A stretch of DNA of 64,000 bases from Thermoproteaceae archaeon (GTDB lineage Archaea > Thermoproteota > Thermoprotei > Thermoproteales > Thermoproteaceae), in assembly GCA_015521775.1 (NCBI GenBank), contig WANN01000019.1, forward strand, positions 1 through 64,000, read 5' to 3'. Below are positions 34,549 to 43,207 of this stretch, piece after piece (position 1 is the first letter of the stretch; every line of letters starts with the position of its first letter). The position numbers and the translations under genes are program-made. A model generated the notes under the pieces. It was not told where the DNA came from. It worked only from the letters and a program-made list of their open reading frames with translations, and ran no database searches.

Positions 34549-35285
34549 GGATCGTCGGGGGCGGCCGCATGGGCAGGTGGTTCAGGGATGTGCTCCTCGG
34601 CGCCCACGAAGTGGCGATACACGACGTTGATCCCGCCAGGTCGGAGGTGGGCATGGAGGCGCTGGCACGGTGGGCCGACGTGATAATGGTGGCTACGCCC
34701 CTTGCGGAGACAAGGAGGGCGCTGGCACGTCTGAGCCGCGTGGTGAGCGGCGGGAGGACCGTCTTCGACATAGCCACGTTCAAGGACGACATTTGGGACG
34801 CATACTACGCGTTCCCCCCCGACGTGAGCGTGGCCACGGCCCACCCCATGTTCGGTCCCGGGGCCCGCACCATCGCGGGCAGGCGCGTCGTGGTCATGGA
34901 GATACCCGGGCGGTGCTGCGTGGAGCCGGTGGAGTCCTTCTTCAGGGGGCTAGGCGCAGCTGTGTCGAGGGGAGACGTGAGGGAGCACGACGCATACGTG
35001 GCGTTGACCATAGGGCTGCCCCACGTCGTTGGGGCAGCCCTCCGGAGGCTCTTGAAGGGGCTCGACCCGGGGAAGGTGGAGCTCTACGCGGGGACGAGCT
35101 TCAGGTGGATGTACCTTTACGCAATGGCCATGGGCGGCGACTGGCGCCTCTACTGCGACAGGCCCGACGTGGCGGACGTGGCCCAGAGGTTCACGGGCCT
35201 CCTCCTGTCCTGCGAGGATCCCGGGCCAGCCCCCGACGAGTACTACGAGCTGTTTTATAAGGCCCTCGAGTTCATCGGGTACTGA
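34539..35285 (+). CDS. tyrA: Prephenate dehydrogenase
   Basis: The 248-residue NAD(P)-dependent enzyme oxidatively decarboxylates prephenate to hydroxyphenylpyruvate for tyrosine. The N-terminal Rossmann motif is VGIVGGGRMGRWF; ADVIMVATPL and the hallmark AHPMFGPG with the active His follow, and the C-terminal helical dimer domain has HDAYVALTIGLPHVVG. It is a minimal form without fused mutase, whose function is supplied by the fusion protein upstream. It overlaps the aminotransferase by 10 bases and the next start by one base (TGATG). Confidence 0.92.
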   Translation: MRVGIVGGGRMGRWFRDVLLGAHEVAIHDVDPARSEVGMEALARWADVIMVATPLAETRRALARLSRVVSGGRTVFDIATFKDDIWDAYYAFPPDVSVATAHPMFGPGARTIAGRRVVVMEIPGRCCVEPVESFFRGLGAAVSRGDVREHDAYVALTIGLPHVVGAALRRLLKGLDPGKVELYAGTSFRWMYLYAMAMGGDWRLYCDRPDVADVAQRFTGLLLSCEDPGPAPDEYYELFYKALEFIGY

Positions 35286-36076
35286 TGCTCCAGTTCGCAG
35301 TCATAGGGGGAAACGTGAGGGCGAGGTCGGCCAGCCCCCACATGCATATGGCCGCAATAATGAGGCTGGGCATCGACGCGGTATATTCGGCGTACGACGT
35401 GGAGGAGCCCCAGCTGGTCTGGTTCCTCGAGTTCGCCCGTAGGAACCTGGACGGCTTCAACGTGACCATACCGCTCAAGGAGGCGGTGAAGGCCAGGGTT
35501 GACGCGCTGGCGCCCGAGGCGGCGGGGTCCGGCGCCGTTAACACGGTGGCTGTCCGCGGGGGACGCCTCGTCGGGCACAACACGGACGTGCTGGCCCTCC
35601 TCAAGCTGGCCGGCGACGCCTTGTCGGGACGCAGGGTGCTCGTGCTGGGGGCCGGCGGCGCCGCGAGGGCGGCCATATACGCGGCCAGGGAAAGCGGGGC
35701 ATCCGCCATATATGTGGCCAACAGGAGCCCAGAAAGGGCGGCCAGACTGGCCGGCGAGTTCGGGGCCAGGGCCGTGCCGTGGGGCAGCACGCCCCCCGAC
35801 GTCGAGGTGGTGATCAACGCGACCCCGGTCCACGACAGGGCCGTTGTGGATCTGCGGGCGGCCAGGCACTACATAGAGTTCGTCTATAATCCTCCGGAAA
35901 CCGCCATGCTGAGGCTGGCGAGGGAGCTGGGACTGGGCGCGGTGGACGGGATATCCATACTTGTGGAGCAGGGCGCCGAGGCGTTCAGGATCTGGACCGG
36001 CGTGGAGCCGGACCGGGACGCCATGAGGGCCGCGGTGCTCCGGTTCCTCGGCCGGGGGGCTGGGGATTCACCTTAA
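35285..36076 (+). CDS. aroE: Shikimate dehydrogenase
   Basis: The 263-residue enzyme reduces 3-dehydroshikimate with NADPH. The substrate loop SASPHMH, catalytic Lys in NVTIPLKEAV, Asp in HNTDV, the nucleotide loop VLGAGGAARAAIYA and VANRSPERA are visible. Its reaction follows that of the dehydroquinase in this operon. The remaining pathway genes (DAHP synthase, aroB-type, shikimate kinase, EPSP synthase, chorismate synthase, PheA) are not in the window. The start codon shares one base with the tyrA stop, showing coupling. Confidence 0.94.
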   Translation: MLQFAVIGGNVRARSASPHMHMAAIMRLGIDAVYSAYDVEEPQLVWFLEFARRNLDGFNVTIPLKEAVKARVDALAPEAAGSGAVNTVAVRGGRLVGHNTDVLALLKLAGDALSGRRVLVLGAGGAARAAIYAARESGASAIYVANRSPERAARLAGEFGARAVPWGSTPPDVEVVINATPVHDRAVVDLRAARHYIEFVYNPPETAMLRLARELGLGAVDGISILVEQGAEAFRIWTGVEPDRDAMRAAVLRFLGRGAGDSP

Positions 36077-36099
36077 ATATGGTGCCCAGGGTGGGGGTC

Positions 36100-37161
36100 A
36101 TGAGGCTGACGCGCTTCTGCGTCCGCGGGTTCAAGGGGGTCGACGGGTGCGTTGGGCTGGACGGCGCCCTCCTGGTGCTTGGCCCCCCCATGAGCGGCAA
36201 GACGAGCCTACTGGAGGCCCTGGCGCTGTTCATGCAGAGCAAGGGGGAGGAGTGGATACTCATAGAGGGGCAACACGTGATCTTCCACGAGCCCGAGGAC
36301 ATACATAGGAACGGCGACCTGTCCCAGCCGATCACATTCCTCCTCGAGTTTTCCGGGGGGCCCCTGGGAAGCGTGACGTACGAGTACACGTTCACCACTA
36401 AGGACGCCTGGGTGGAGCAGAGGCTCGCCGCGGGCGGGGAAACCCTGTTTGCACTCGTGAAGAGGGGGCCCAAGGGGGTCCTCGTGGAGCCCCGGGAAGT
36501 TGCGGGCGCCGAGACGTGTACGTCGCCCCACATGGTCCTCAACGAGGACGTCCTCATAACGTGCAGCGACGTGGAGTCGGGCAGCCTCAGGGCGGCAAGG
36601 GAGGTGCTGTTCAGGGCACGGACGTCGCTGAGGGACGCGTTCTACTTCGTCAACGACCGGAGGCACTGCGCATGGAAGAGGAGCTTCGAGACGCATGTGG
36701 ACCTGATGCCCCGCACAGGCGTGGGCTCCGAGGGACAGTACACGCTGCACCAGCTGTCCCGCGTGGCGTCCGACCCCAGGTACGTCAGGTACTGGGAGGA
36801 GTTGGGCGCTGTGCTGGACGCCGTGGGCATACGTAAGGTGGGGGTCAGCCTCGTGGAGTCGGGAAGGATCGGCGGCTACATATACGTGGGCGGCAAGGCG
36901 TCCTCGATATATCACGGCGGCCTCTTCGTCAGGGCGGTCCTCCCCGTAGTGGTCCAGACCGTGCTCGCCAACGAGGGCTCCATAGTGGCCATTGACGACC
37001 TGGACCTCGGCCTCACCGAGGAGCTCGCCGAGAGGCTGTTGGCCCCCATACTGCGCATAGCCGGGGCCAAGTCCCTGTCCCTGGTGGCCACCACGCGCGC
37101 CGCGTGGCTAGCCGACGTGGCTAGGAGGCTGGGATTCACCGTGGTGAACCTCGGACAATGA
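36100..37161 (+). CDS. AAA/SMC-like ATPase, unknown role
   Basis: From ATG 36100 the product is 353 residues. It begins MRLTRFCVRGFKGVDG, a typical RecF/SMC/OLD-type start, then Walker A GPPMSGKTSL, and near the end Walker B with VAIDDLDLGL and ATTRAAWL as sensor region. The middle is a long strand-rich insertion without coiled coil. Such ATPases often act in DNA repair or defence, sometimes with a nuclease partner; none is adjacent. The start was chosen because ccttaaatatgg, about 20 bases upstream, would otherwise lie inside the gene. Confidence 0.75.
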   Translation: MRLTRFCVRGFKGVDGCVGLDGALLVLGPPMSGKTSLLEALALFMQSKGEEWILIEGQHVIFHEPEDIHRNGDLSQPITFLLEFSGGPLGSVTYEYTFTTKDAWVEQRLAAGGETLFALVKRGPKGVLVEPREVAGAETCTSPHMVLNEDVLITCSDVESGSLRAAREVLFRARTSLRDAFYFVNDRRHCAWKRSFETHVDLMPRTGVGSEGQYTLHQLSRVASDPRYVRYWEELGAVLDAVGIRKVGVSLVESGRIGGYIYVGGKASSIYHGGLFVRAVLPVVVQTVLANEGSIVAIDDLDLGLTEELAERLLAPILRIAGAKSLSLVATTRAAWLADVARRLGFTVVNLGQ

Positions 37162-37199
37162 GGCGGGCCGTACGGAAAGGGGTCTATTTGGACGCCCGA

Positions 37200-38330
37200 C
37201 TAGCGTGGGGCGGCCCCCCTCGAGTAGCCCCAAACGTGCTCGTCGTATAGGGCCTCCGACATGACCTTGCGGATTAGGTACGCCATTACTATGAACATGA
37301 ACGTGTTGACTATTATGCCCGCAGTGGGCGCCTTCATGAGGCCGAAAGCCACGGACACGCCGTTCCAGACCCCATGTACGGCCATGGCCACCAGGTAGGC
37401 GGGGGCCAACATGGCCGGGCTGCCGCGTATGCCGTGCACCTTCAGGTAGCCGATCCACCACCCTATTATGCCCGTCGTGAACGCGTGCATGATTGCGGAC
37501 AGGCTCCTAATCACGAATATGTCTATGGTGGCGCCGTAGGACATCTGGAGGAGGCCTCCCCTAATTATGTACAGTATGTTCTCCATGAAGGCGAAGCCGA
37601 GCCCCGCGGCGGCCCCATACACGAAGCCGTCCATATGGTTGTTGAATTCCGAGGAGAACCTGCTCCTGAACGCCAGCCAGACCACTATAAGCGACTTGAA
37701 TATCTCCTCGAATATGGGCGCGCTGATGACCACGGCGGCCACTTGGCCGAACTGGAGCCCGACGGCCGTGTTTATCTCGGCTGGTACTATGCTGAGCACG
37801 GCCCCCCCTGCGAACGCCAGGAAGACGAGCTTGGGCGGCTCCGGCTCGAACCTGTCGGACAAATATATCCAGGCCATGTACGCCGCTATGGGTATGGCCG
37901 CGAGCACCATGGCCGTAAGGAACATGGCGCCGAGGTTGCCGACCCGTATCTGCATGCTCAGCCCCATGTAGTACAGGCCCAGGACTGCCAGCAGCATTAT
38001 GGCCAGAAGCGCCGTGTAGGTCACGTCCGCCGTGCCCTGGGAGGGGGGCCGGGCATAGACCACGTTGCTCCGGGGACGGTACACGGGGGGCCTCCTCCTG
38101 AAGATCATGGAGGCAAGCATGCGCGCGTTCTCAACTATCGAGGGGCCGGGCACGGGGGCCTCGGCCCCCAGGTCGCCGGGCTGGGGCCTCGCCGCCGCGG
38201 CGTCGAGGATCCTTTGGATGCCCGTCGCCATGGGCTGGACGCGCGTGGTGGGGTGCTGGGCCAGCGGTTGGCCGCAGCTGGGGCAGAACCTGGCCTCCCC
38301 GGCCTCGTACCCACAGTTTGGGCAGCGCAT
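37200..38330 (-). CDS. PrsW-like membrane protease with N-terminal zinc ribbon
   Basis: The 376-residue protein begins with a zinc ribbon (CPNCG ... CPSCG at residues 3-19), a Pro-rich linker, then about eight membrane helices. The membrane part carries EEIFKS (residues near 210), FMENILY and HAFTTG, the conserved Glu and His motifs of the PrsW/CAAX-protease-like family, which cleave within membranes. Bacterial PrsW acts on an anti-sigma factor; archaeal targets are unknown. The zinc ribbon may recruit a substrate. The TATA-like gcatatacg at 38348-38358 lies about 20 bases before the ATG. Confidence 0.85.
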   Translation of the reverse strand: MRCPNCGYEAGEARFCPSCGQPLAQHPTTRVQPMATGIQRILDAAAARPQPGDLGAEAPVPGPSIVENARMLASMIFRRRPPVYRPRSNVVYARPPSQGTADVTYTALLAIMLLAVLGLYYMGLSMQIRVGNLGAMFLTAMVLAAIPIAAYMAWIYLSDRFEPEPPKLVFLAFAGGAVLSIVPAEINTAVGLQFGQVAAVVISAPIFEEIFKSLIVVWLAFRSRFSSEFNNHMDGFVYGAAAGLGFAFMENILYIIRGGLLQMSYGATIDIFVIRSLSAIMHAFTTGIIGWWIGYLKVHGIRGSPAMLAPAYLVAMAVHGVWNGVSVAFGLMKAPTAGIIVNTFMFIVMAYLIRKVMSEALYDEHVWGYSRGAAPR

Positions 38331-38422
38331 GGGTATGCTGGGCAGGGACGTATATGCGTATTTGGTTAAACATGGCAGGTCAAACCCCCACGATGAATAT
38401 ATGTACTCAGGGCCGCTTCCCC

Positions 38423-39334
38423 ATGGGGCTGAGACTAGTAAAGAGGCCGGTGACCATACGCATGGCTGTTGAGGGGAACATGGTGGAGGTCCACGTGGAG
38501 GAGAGGTTGGACCCGGTTACAGGCACGTGGAGCAGGGTGGGCCCGCATAGGGCGGCCCGCGAGACTTGGGGCCAGCGCGAGGCGCAGGGGACCGGTAGGG
38601 CTGCGTGCCCCTTCTGCTCCCCCACGCTGTACAGGGCCACCCCCCTCCCACAGATATTCGTTGGGGGCTCGGCCGCTGTGCCCAACAGGTACCCGTTCGC
38701 CAGGGCGCACTACGTGGTGGTCCCCAGGACGTCGGCACACGTGACCGACCTGTCCCAGCTGGACCTGGACGACGTGGTCAACGCCTTCGAGGCCGCGCGC
38801 AGGGTTGGGGGGAAGTACCTCTACGTAAACATGAACCTTGGCCCGCATGCCGGGGCCTCCCAGCCGCACGTGCACCTCCAGGTATTCGCGTCGGAGAGAC
38901 CCACCAACGCCCATAGGGCCATGATACTGCGCGGGAGGGCGTTCAGGGAGAGGACCGGCGTGGACATCCTGAGGGCCCTCCTCGACCTGGAGCTTGAGGT
39001 TGGGGAGAGGTACCTGGGACGTTTCGGCGACGCCGAGTGGACCGCGGCCTTTGCGCCCGTGGCCAACGGGGAGGTCATTGGGGTTGTGGAGGGGCCCAAC
39101 TACGTGGAGGGGGTCTGGCGCGTGCTCAGGGCGCTCTCCTCCGCCTATCCTGGGCACGGCATCAACATGGCCGTGTTCCCGCCCCACAGGCACCTTTCCG
39201 GGCACGTCAGGGCGGTCCTGCGGCTCCCAACGCACACGAGCGACGTGGGCTTCATGGAGCTGCTCCACAGGGAGCCCGTAATAGTGGTCAACCCGGAGCT
39301 GCACGCGGGGCTGTTGAGGCGGTACCTGGCCTGA
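38423..39334 (+). CDS. GalT/HIT-fold nucleotidyltransferase-like protein
   Basis: From ATG 38423 the product is 303 residues. It has CPFC (zinc ligands) near residue 62 and, at about residue 153, GASQPHVHLQVF, the active-site motif of the galactose-1-phosphate uridylyltransferase branch of the HIT superfamily, with HVH in place of the usual HPH. A late segment FPPHRHLSGH may be a second metal or substrate site. It probably transfers a nucleotidyl group between sugar phosphates or hydrolyses a nucleotide; the substrate is not defined. The TATA-like aatatatg is about 20 bases upstream of this start. Confidence 0.78.
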   Translation: MGLRLVKRPVTIRMAVEGNMVEVHVEERLDPVTGTWSRVGPHRAARETWGQREAQGTGRAACPFCSPTLYRATPLPQIFVGGSAAVPNRYPFARAHYVVVPRTSAHVTDLSQLDLDDVVNAFEAARRVGGKYLYVNMNLGPHAGASQPHVHLQVFASERPTNAHRAMILRGRAFRERTGVDILRALLDLELEVGERYLGRFGDAEWTAAFAPVANGEVIGVVEGPNYVEGVWRVLRALSSAYPGHGINMAVFPPHRHLSGHVRAVLRLPTHTSDVGFMELLHREPVIVVNPELHAGLLRRYLA

Positions 39335-39856
39335 CTACGCGTCGCGCGTGCACCGGTATTCCACCCGTGCCAGGGCTGCCCACGCGGCAGTGGCCAGGCG
39401 TCGCAGGACGGCCATGGCCTGTTCAACCCGCTCGGCCTCCCTGCCCTCCCCAGCCCCCAAGATGTAGTCGGCCAACATGTCGGCCTTGACGTCCCCGAGC
39501 CTTGATAGGAGGGCCACGGACTTCTCGGCAACCTCCAGCATCCTCCTGCGCGCCTCGACGCACTTGTCGCCGCGCAGAGCCGAGGCCTCCGCGTCCTCCA
39601 CGTCCCGCCTAATCCGCGCAGCGAGCAACTCGACGAACTTGACCGCGTCGGCGCCCTCCAACTCCACTGTTTCGGCGTCCCCCGTAGCCCGCTCCGCGAT
39701 GAGCCTCATCAGGGCCGCGTCGGCGCCCTCCTGGGGCCGTCCCCCGGGGCCGTACTCCGCCACGCCTAGCGTGGCCACCTTGACCCCCCATAGCCTGATC
39801 TCCCTGGGGCCGTCCCTCGCCTCGCCGTCCCCCCTGAACCTACGGAACAGCCTCAT
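39335..39856 (-). CDS. Unknown helical protein
   Basis: From ATG 39856 the product is 173 residues, starting MRLFRRFRGDGEARDG and then mainly long amphipathic helices rich in Ala, Glu and Arg (for example VKFVELLAARIRRDVEDAE and ARRRMLEVAEKSVALLSRL). There is no membrane segment and no recognised motif. It converges with the GalT-like gene, with stops directly adjacent, and is divergent from the uracil-DNA glycosylase gene. The TATA-like run of T at 39870-39880 is near the expected distance. Confidence 0.6.
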   Translation of the reverse strand: MRLFRRFRGDGEARDGPREIRLWGVKVATLGVAEYGPGGRPQEGADAALMRLIAERATGDAETVELEGADAVKFVELLAARIRRDVEDAEASALRGDKCVEARRRMLEVAEKSVALLSRLGDVKADMLADYILGAGEGREAERVEQAMAVLRRLATAAWAALARVEYRCTRDA

Positions 39857-39924
39857 GGTGCGGATGGTGGGCCGGTAAAAAGGGCTAACGGCAATGAACA
39901 TATATCACCATGGCAGCCATATCG

Positions 39925-40524
39925 ATGGGGAAGAGGGAGGAGATGGACGTCCTTGAGAGGCTCATATCCAGCTGTAGGAAGTGCCCCCTGCACATGTCCA
40001 GGAGGAGGGCGGTGCCGGGAGAGGGCAGCCTGGAGGCGCGCGTCATGCTGGTCGGGGAGGCCCCAGGGGAAAGGGAGGACGAGGAGGGGAGGCCATTCGT
40101 GGGGCAGGCGGGCAGGCTCCTCAACGAGGTTCTAAGCGGCCTCGGCGTGAGTAGGGGGGAGGTCTACATCACCAACGTGGTCAAGTGCAGACCGCCGAAC
40201 AACAGGGACCCAGAGGACGCCGAGGTGGAGGCATGTAGGCCCTACCTGGAGAAACAGATACAGATAGTCGCGCCCCGGGTGGTGGTGGCCCTTGGAAGGC
40301 ACAGCGCGAGGCTCCTCCTCGGGTACGGAGGGGTCAGGTTCAGGGGGATAATGCAGGTTAGGGGGAGGGCGTACCGCGTGCGGATAGGCGGCGTGGACGT
40401 GGATGTGGTGCCCACCATACATCCCGCGGCCGCCCTCTACAATCCCCGTAACAGGCCGCTCCTCGTGGAGGACCTCAGGAGGGCGCTGGGCAGGAGGGGC
40501 ACAGACATCACAGACTTCCTCTGA
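39925..40524 (+). CDS. udg: Family 4 uracil-DNA glycosylase
   Basis: The 199-residue enzyme removes uracil from DNA, a common lesion at high temperature. It shows the family 4 pattern: four cysteines (17, 20, 88, 104) that bind a [4Fe-4S] cluster, motif GEAPGEREDEEGRPFVGQAG at 45-64, TNVVKCRPPNNRDP, and the C-terminal PTIHPAA with the catalytic-loop His. Length is normal. ATG 39925 is chosen over 39910 because acatatatc ends about 20 bases before it. The 3' end overlaps the convergent glycosyltransferase by 17 bases. Confidence 0.95.
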   Translation: MGKREEMDVLERLISSCRKCPLHMSRRRAVPGEGSLEARVMLVGEAPGEREDEEGRPFVGQAGRLLNEVLSGLGVSRGEVYITNVVKCRPPNNRDPEDAEVEACRPYLEKQIQIVAPRVVVALGRHSARLLLGYGGVRFRGIMQVRGRAYRVRIGGVDVDVVPTIHPAAALYNPRNRPLLVEDLRRALGRRGTDITDFL

Positions 40525-41755
40525 CCAGCCTATAGTAGCCCCTCAACGCGGGGAGGGACAGGACGAGGGCCATTAGGCCCGTCGGCGGACCAGCAGCGAT
40601 CGCGTATGCTATGAGCGCCGTGAGGGCCGCCGCATATGCGTGCTCCACCGCCATGTTGCCCGCGGCCCGCGCCGAGCCCTTGGGGGTCGGAACCCACCTG
40701 TAGGGCAGGCCCAGCAGGCCCATGGCAAGGCTCGCCGCTATACGCGGCGCGGCCAACGCATACGCCTGGTTAATCGTGTTGGCCGAGTAGAGGCACTTCG
40801 GGAAGCGGCCCGCCCTACGGCAGAAGGAGTACGTATACGCGGCGCTCGTCCCCAGGAGAACCGCAAGCGCCCCTATGACGTGGGGGCCGGGCAGAGGCGC
40901 CGCCAACGCCACGTACGCGTACGCGGCCAACAGCGCCGCGTAGGGAAAGTACTGTGACAGGTACAGCAGTATCGCCGCCTTGGCCCTGAGGGGCCTTTCG
41001 GAGGCCAGCACCTGGAGGGCCCTCTTCCGCAGGAGCTCCCCAGTCCCGTAGGCCCACCGGGTCTGCTGCAGGACGAAGGACCAGTAGTCCGGGGGGGCCT
41101 CCAGGGATACCTGGCACCTGTCGTCGAACCTCATCCTTCGCCCCCTCAGGAACATGACTATGCCGAGGTCCACGTCCTCCAGGATGCTGAGGGGCCACCC
41201 GCCAACCGATACAAGCGCGTCCCTCCTGACCGCGGTGCCGGACCCCAGCACTGGGGCCCAGCCGACCGCCGAATGGAGCGCGCCGAGGAACTCCATGTAG
41301 TACCTATAGCCCATGTCCTGGGCCGCGGCCAGGGGAGAGGCGCCGCGGTTCCTGACGGTCCACGCGGGCACCACGTAGTCGTACTCCGGGCAGATGCACC
41401 TGGACATGTCGCCGGTCAGCTCCGCGTCAGCGTCCAGCACGACCAGGTAGTCCCCGTCAAGGTGGGGAAGCGCGTCGTTGAGCGCGCCGGCCTTGTAGCC
41501 CCAGGGCTCCGCGCGACGCACGGCCAGCCTCCCGCGCCGCACTGCGCCGGGCCCATCGACGACAAGCACCGCGTCATCCGCATGGGGATTGGCGAGGGCA
41601 AGCCCCACGTCGCTACCCCTGGCAGGTATAACTATCGTCGCAGCGGCCCGACCACCCCCACAGTCCGCGCGCACGCGCCGGGAGCGGGCCACGACCCATA
41701 GGTGGAAGATGGCCGGAAGCGACAGAAGTAGGGACAGGAGTATGAGGATGCTCAT
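40508..41755 (-). CDS. Family 2 glycosyltransferase, membrane-bound (cellulose-synthase-like)
   Basis: The 415-residue protein has one N-terminal membrane helix, a GT-A catalytic domain, then about four to five C-terminal helices. Catalytic signatures are VIPARG, VLDADAE (DxD), SILEDVDLG (ED) and QQTRWAYG (QxxRW), which together define processive or poly-isoprenyl-linked GT2 enzymes. It may build a surface polysaccharide or glycolipid. It overlaps the upstream HTH-phosphoribosyltransferase gene by 4 bases, so the two are co-transcribed. Confidence 0.88.
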   Translation of the reverse strand: MSILILLSLLLSLPAIFHLWVVARSRRVRADCGGGRAAATIVIPARGSDVGLALANPHADDAVLVVDGPGAVRRGRLAVRRAEPWGYKAGALNDALPHLDGDYLVVLDADAELTGDMSRCICPEYDYVVPAWTVRNRGASPLAAAQDMGYRYYMEFLGALHSAVGWAPVLGSGTAVRRDALVSVGGWPLSILEDVDLGIVMFLRGRRMRFDDRCQVSLEAPPDYWSFVLQQTRWAYGTGELLRKRALQVLASERPLRAKAAILLYLSQYFPYAALLAAYAYVALAAPLPGPHVIGALAVLLGTSAAYTYSFCRRAGRFPKCLYSANTINQAYALAAPRIAASLAMGLLGLPYRWVPTPKGSARAAGNMAVEHAYAAALTALIAYAIAAGPPTGLMALVLSLPALRGYYRLVRGSL

Positions 41756-42453
41756 AGGCGTAGCACCACGTCCACGGGGAACCCGACGTCCGGCGGGTCG
41801 ATCAAAGATATGAGCACCGAGGAGCCCACCACCGACGCGCCGGCCGACCTGACGAGGCGGGCCAGTGCGCCCAGGGTCTTACCGGTCCTAACAATGTCGT
41901 CTATTATCAGCACCCTGTCGTCGTCCCTCAGCGAATCCGCGCTCACGTAGAGCGTGACCAGGCGGGGCGGATTCCCGCCGATATAGCTCTCCTCGAAGTA
42001 CTTGTGGGGCCACGGCTCCCTGTGCTGCTTGGCGACCACCAGCGGCACCTCGAGCCTCATGGCCGCGGCGACGGCCAGGGGCACGCCGTCCACCGCCGCC
42101 GTGAGTACGCGCGTGACGTCCGCATCGCCGAACGTCATGCCCACGTGCACCGAGTACAGGGACAGCACCTCCGGCCTGTTGACAAGCTCGTTCAGGTTTA
42201 TGTACCCGTCCACGACCCTGACTATGCTCCTAAGCGCAGTGGCCACGCCCAGCTCGCCCATGAGCTTGCCGAGCATCGCCTCGGCGGTCTGCACCGAGGG
42301 CAATATGTCCCCAGTGACATACCTCGAGAGGACGCTTTCCGGCAGCCCAAGCATCTTGGACAGCTCCCTGTAGGGCAGGCCCATCAACCTCTTGAAGGAC
42401 TTAAGCGCAGCCACCGCGTCCAACTGCCTACGCACCCTGTCTATCCTCTCCAT
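41752..42453 (-). CDS. HTH domain plus phosphoribosyltransferase regulator (GfcR/PyrE-like)
   Basis: The 233-residue protein joins an N-terminal helix-turn-helix (about residues 15-55, LMGLPYRELSKMLGLPESVLSRY) to a type I phosphoribosyltransferase domain with the PRPP loop VLIIDDIVRTGKTL at about residue 180. Archaeal proteins of this design include GfcR, a regulator of sugar metabolism, and purine- or pyrimidine-responsive repressors. The ligand would be PRPP or a nucleotide. It begins the operon with the glycosyltransferase. The TATA-like run aaattaaaaatac at 42471-42484 lies about 20 bases upstream and can also serve the RNA candidate at 42503. Confidence 0.85.
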   Translation of the reverse strand: MERIDRVRRQLDAVAALKSFKRLMGLPYRELSKMLGLPESVLSRYVTGDILPSVQTAEAMLGKLMGELGVATALRSIVRVVDGYINLNELVNRPEVLSLYSVHVGMTFGDADVTRVLTAAVDGVPLAVAAAMRLEVPLVVAKQHREPWPHKYFEESYIGGNPPRLVTLYVSADSLRDDDRVLIIDDIVRTGKTLGALARLVRSAGASVVGSSVLISLIDPPDVGFPVDVVLRL

Positions 42454-42502
42454 ACCGTGGAGACCCCATCAAATTAAAAATACAAGCGTCCACCAGAGGG
42501 CG

Positions 42503-42553
42503 GTGGGGACAGCCCGGTAAAGCTGACAGTGATGAATTATCTCCGGTCCGACA
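42503..42553 (+). ncRNA. Candidate box C/D guide RNA
   Basis: The layout is C gtgggga (42503-42509, two changes from consensus), 13-base guide, D' ctga (42523-42526), 2-base spacer, perfect C' gtgatga (42529-42535), 12-base guide, D ccga (42548-42551). The total of 49 bases equals that of the stronger candidate at 44213. A TATA-like aaattaaaaatac ends about 20 bases before. The internal D'/C' pair is better than the terminal C and D, which is unusual. Target not established. Confidence 0.4.
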
Positions 42554-42632
42554 CGCCACCGCATGGACCATTTTGGGCAAGCTACGTACACCTTTTTAGG
42601 AAATACCTTAAAACACCCATAGTCAGATCCCT

Positions 42633-42788
42633 ATGACATACAAGGTAATTATGCGATCATATGATTATGACATTCAATATATAAATTGTGGTATTACAGA
42701 TAAAAATATAGAAAATATTGCAATTTATACTCGTGTATTAAGCTACCACAATCCCGATGTTAAATGTACACAATATATGCTGTATTAG
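42633..42788 (+). CDS. 51-residue protein in AT-rich island
   Basis: A 51-codon frame starts at ATG 42633, about 20 bases after a TATA-like accttaaaac, and stops at 42788, two bases before the next start. The product begins MTYKVIMRSYDYDIQYINCG and looks like a small alpha/beta fold with tyrosines and two cysteines. It has no recognised family. Promoter spacing and the tight junction with the next gene are the evidence for expression. Codon use is AT-rich like the next two genes. Confidence 0.55.
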   Translation: MTYKVIMRSYDYDIQYINCGITDKNIENIAIYTRVLSYHNPDVKCTQYMLY

Positions 42789-42790
42789 CG

Positions 42791-43192
42791 ATGCCGATTG
42801 TGCTGCATAGAAAGAAACGTCGCAACACGACAAGCCCCTTCGAGCACGTAGAGCAGGAAGTCCGGGACGTGGTTTTACGGGCAAAGGAATTGTTGAGGGA
42901 TGGGAATGTGGGGTTGGCTAGGGAAATTGTTCGGAGGATAGCAGAGCGGTATCCCCTCATAGCGTTGGACGTGTTCGAGGAGGAGGCGAAGAAGGCTAGG
43001 GCGGATGGAAGAGAGGATGAGTGGGCCTTCTGGGTGGAGGCCATGGGGGCTGCCCTCTCAGTGACCGAAATAGCCCCCTTCCCACCGCCCCAAGACTGGT
43101 TCGAGGACGAGAAGACCATTGCCCTGGGCATAGCCATAGGGAAAATAGTGCGGCAAGGAAGAAGATTCGTCCTGAAAAAAGCAGCGCAGTAA
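42791..43192 (+). CDS. Unknown helical protein in AT-rich island
   Basis: From ATG 42791 the product is 133 residues. After a basic start (MPIVLHRKKRRN) it is mainly helical: EQEVRDVVLRAKELLRDG, LAREIVRRIAERYPLIALDVF and onward, resembling TPR-like helix pairs, with a Pro-rich linker and a basic C-terminal helix. No motif is recognised. The start two bases after the previous stop suggests translational coupling; a TATA-like gttaaatg at 42759-42767 could also give a leaderless mRNA. Composition rises towards GC in the middle of the gene. Confidence 0.6.
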   Translation: MPIVLHRKKRRNTTSPFEHVEQEVRDVVLRAKELLRDGNVGLAREIVRRIAERYPLIALDVFEEEAKKARADGREDEWAFWVEAMGAALSVTEIAPFPPPQDWFEDEKTIALGIAIGKIVRQGRRFVLKKAAQ

Positions 43193-43207
43193 TAATACAT
43201 ACCAATA

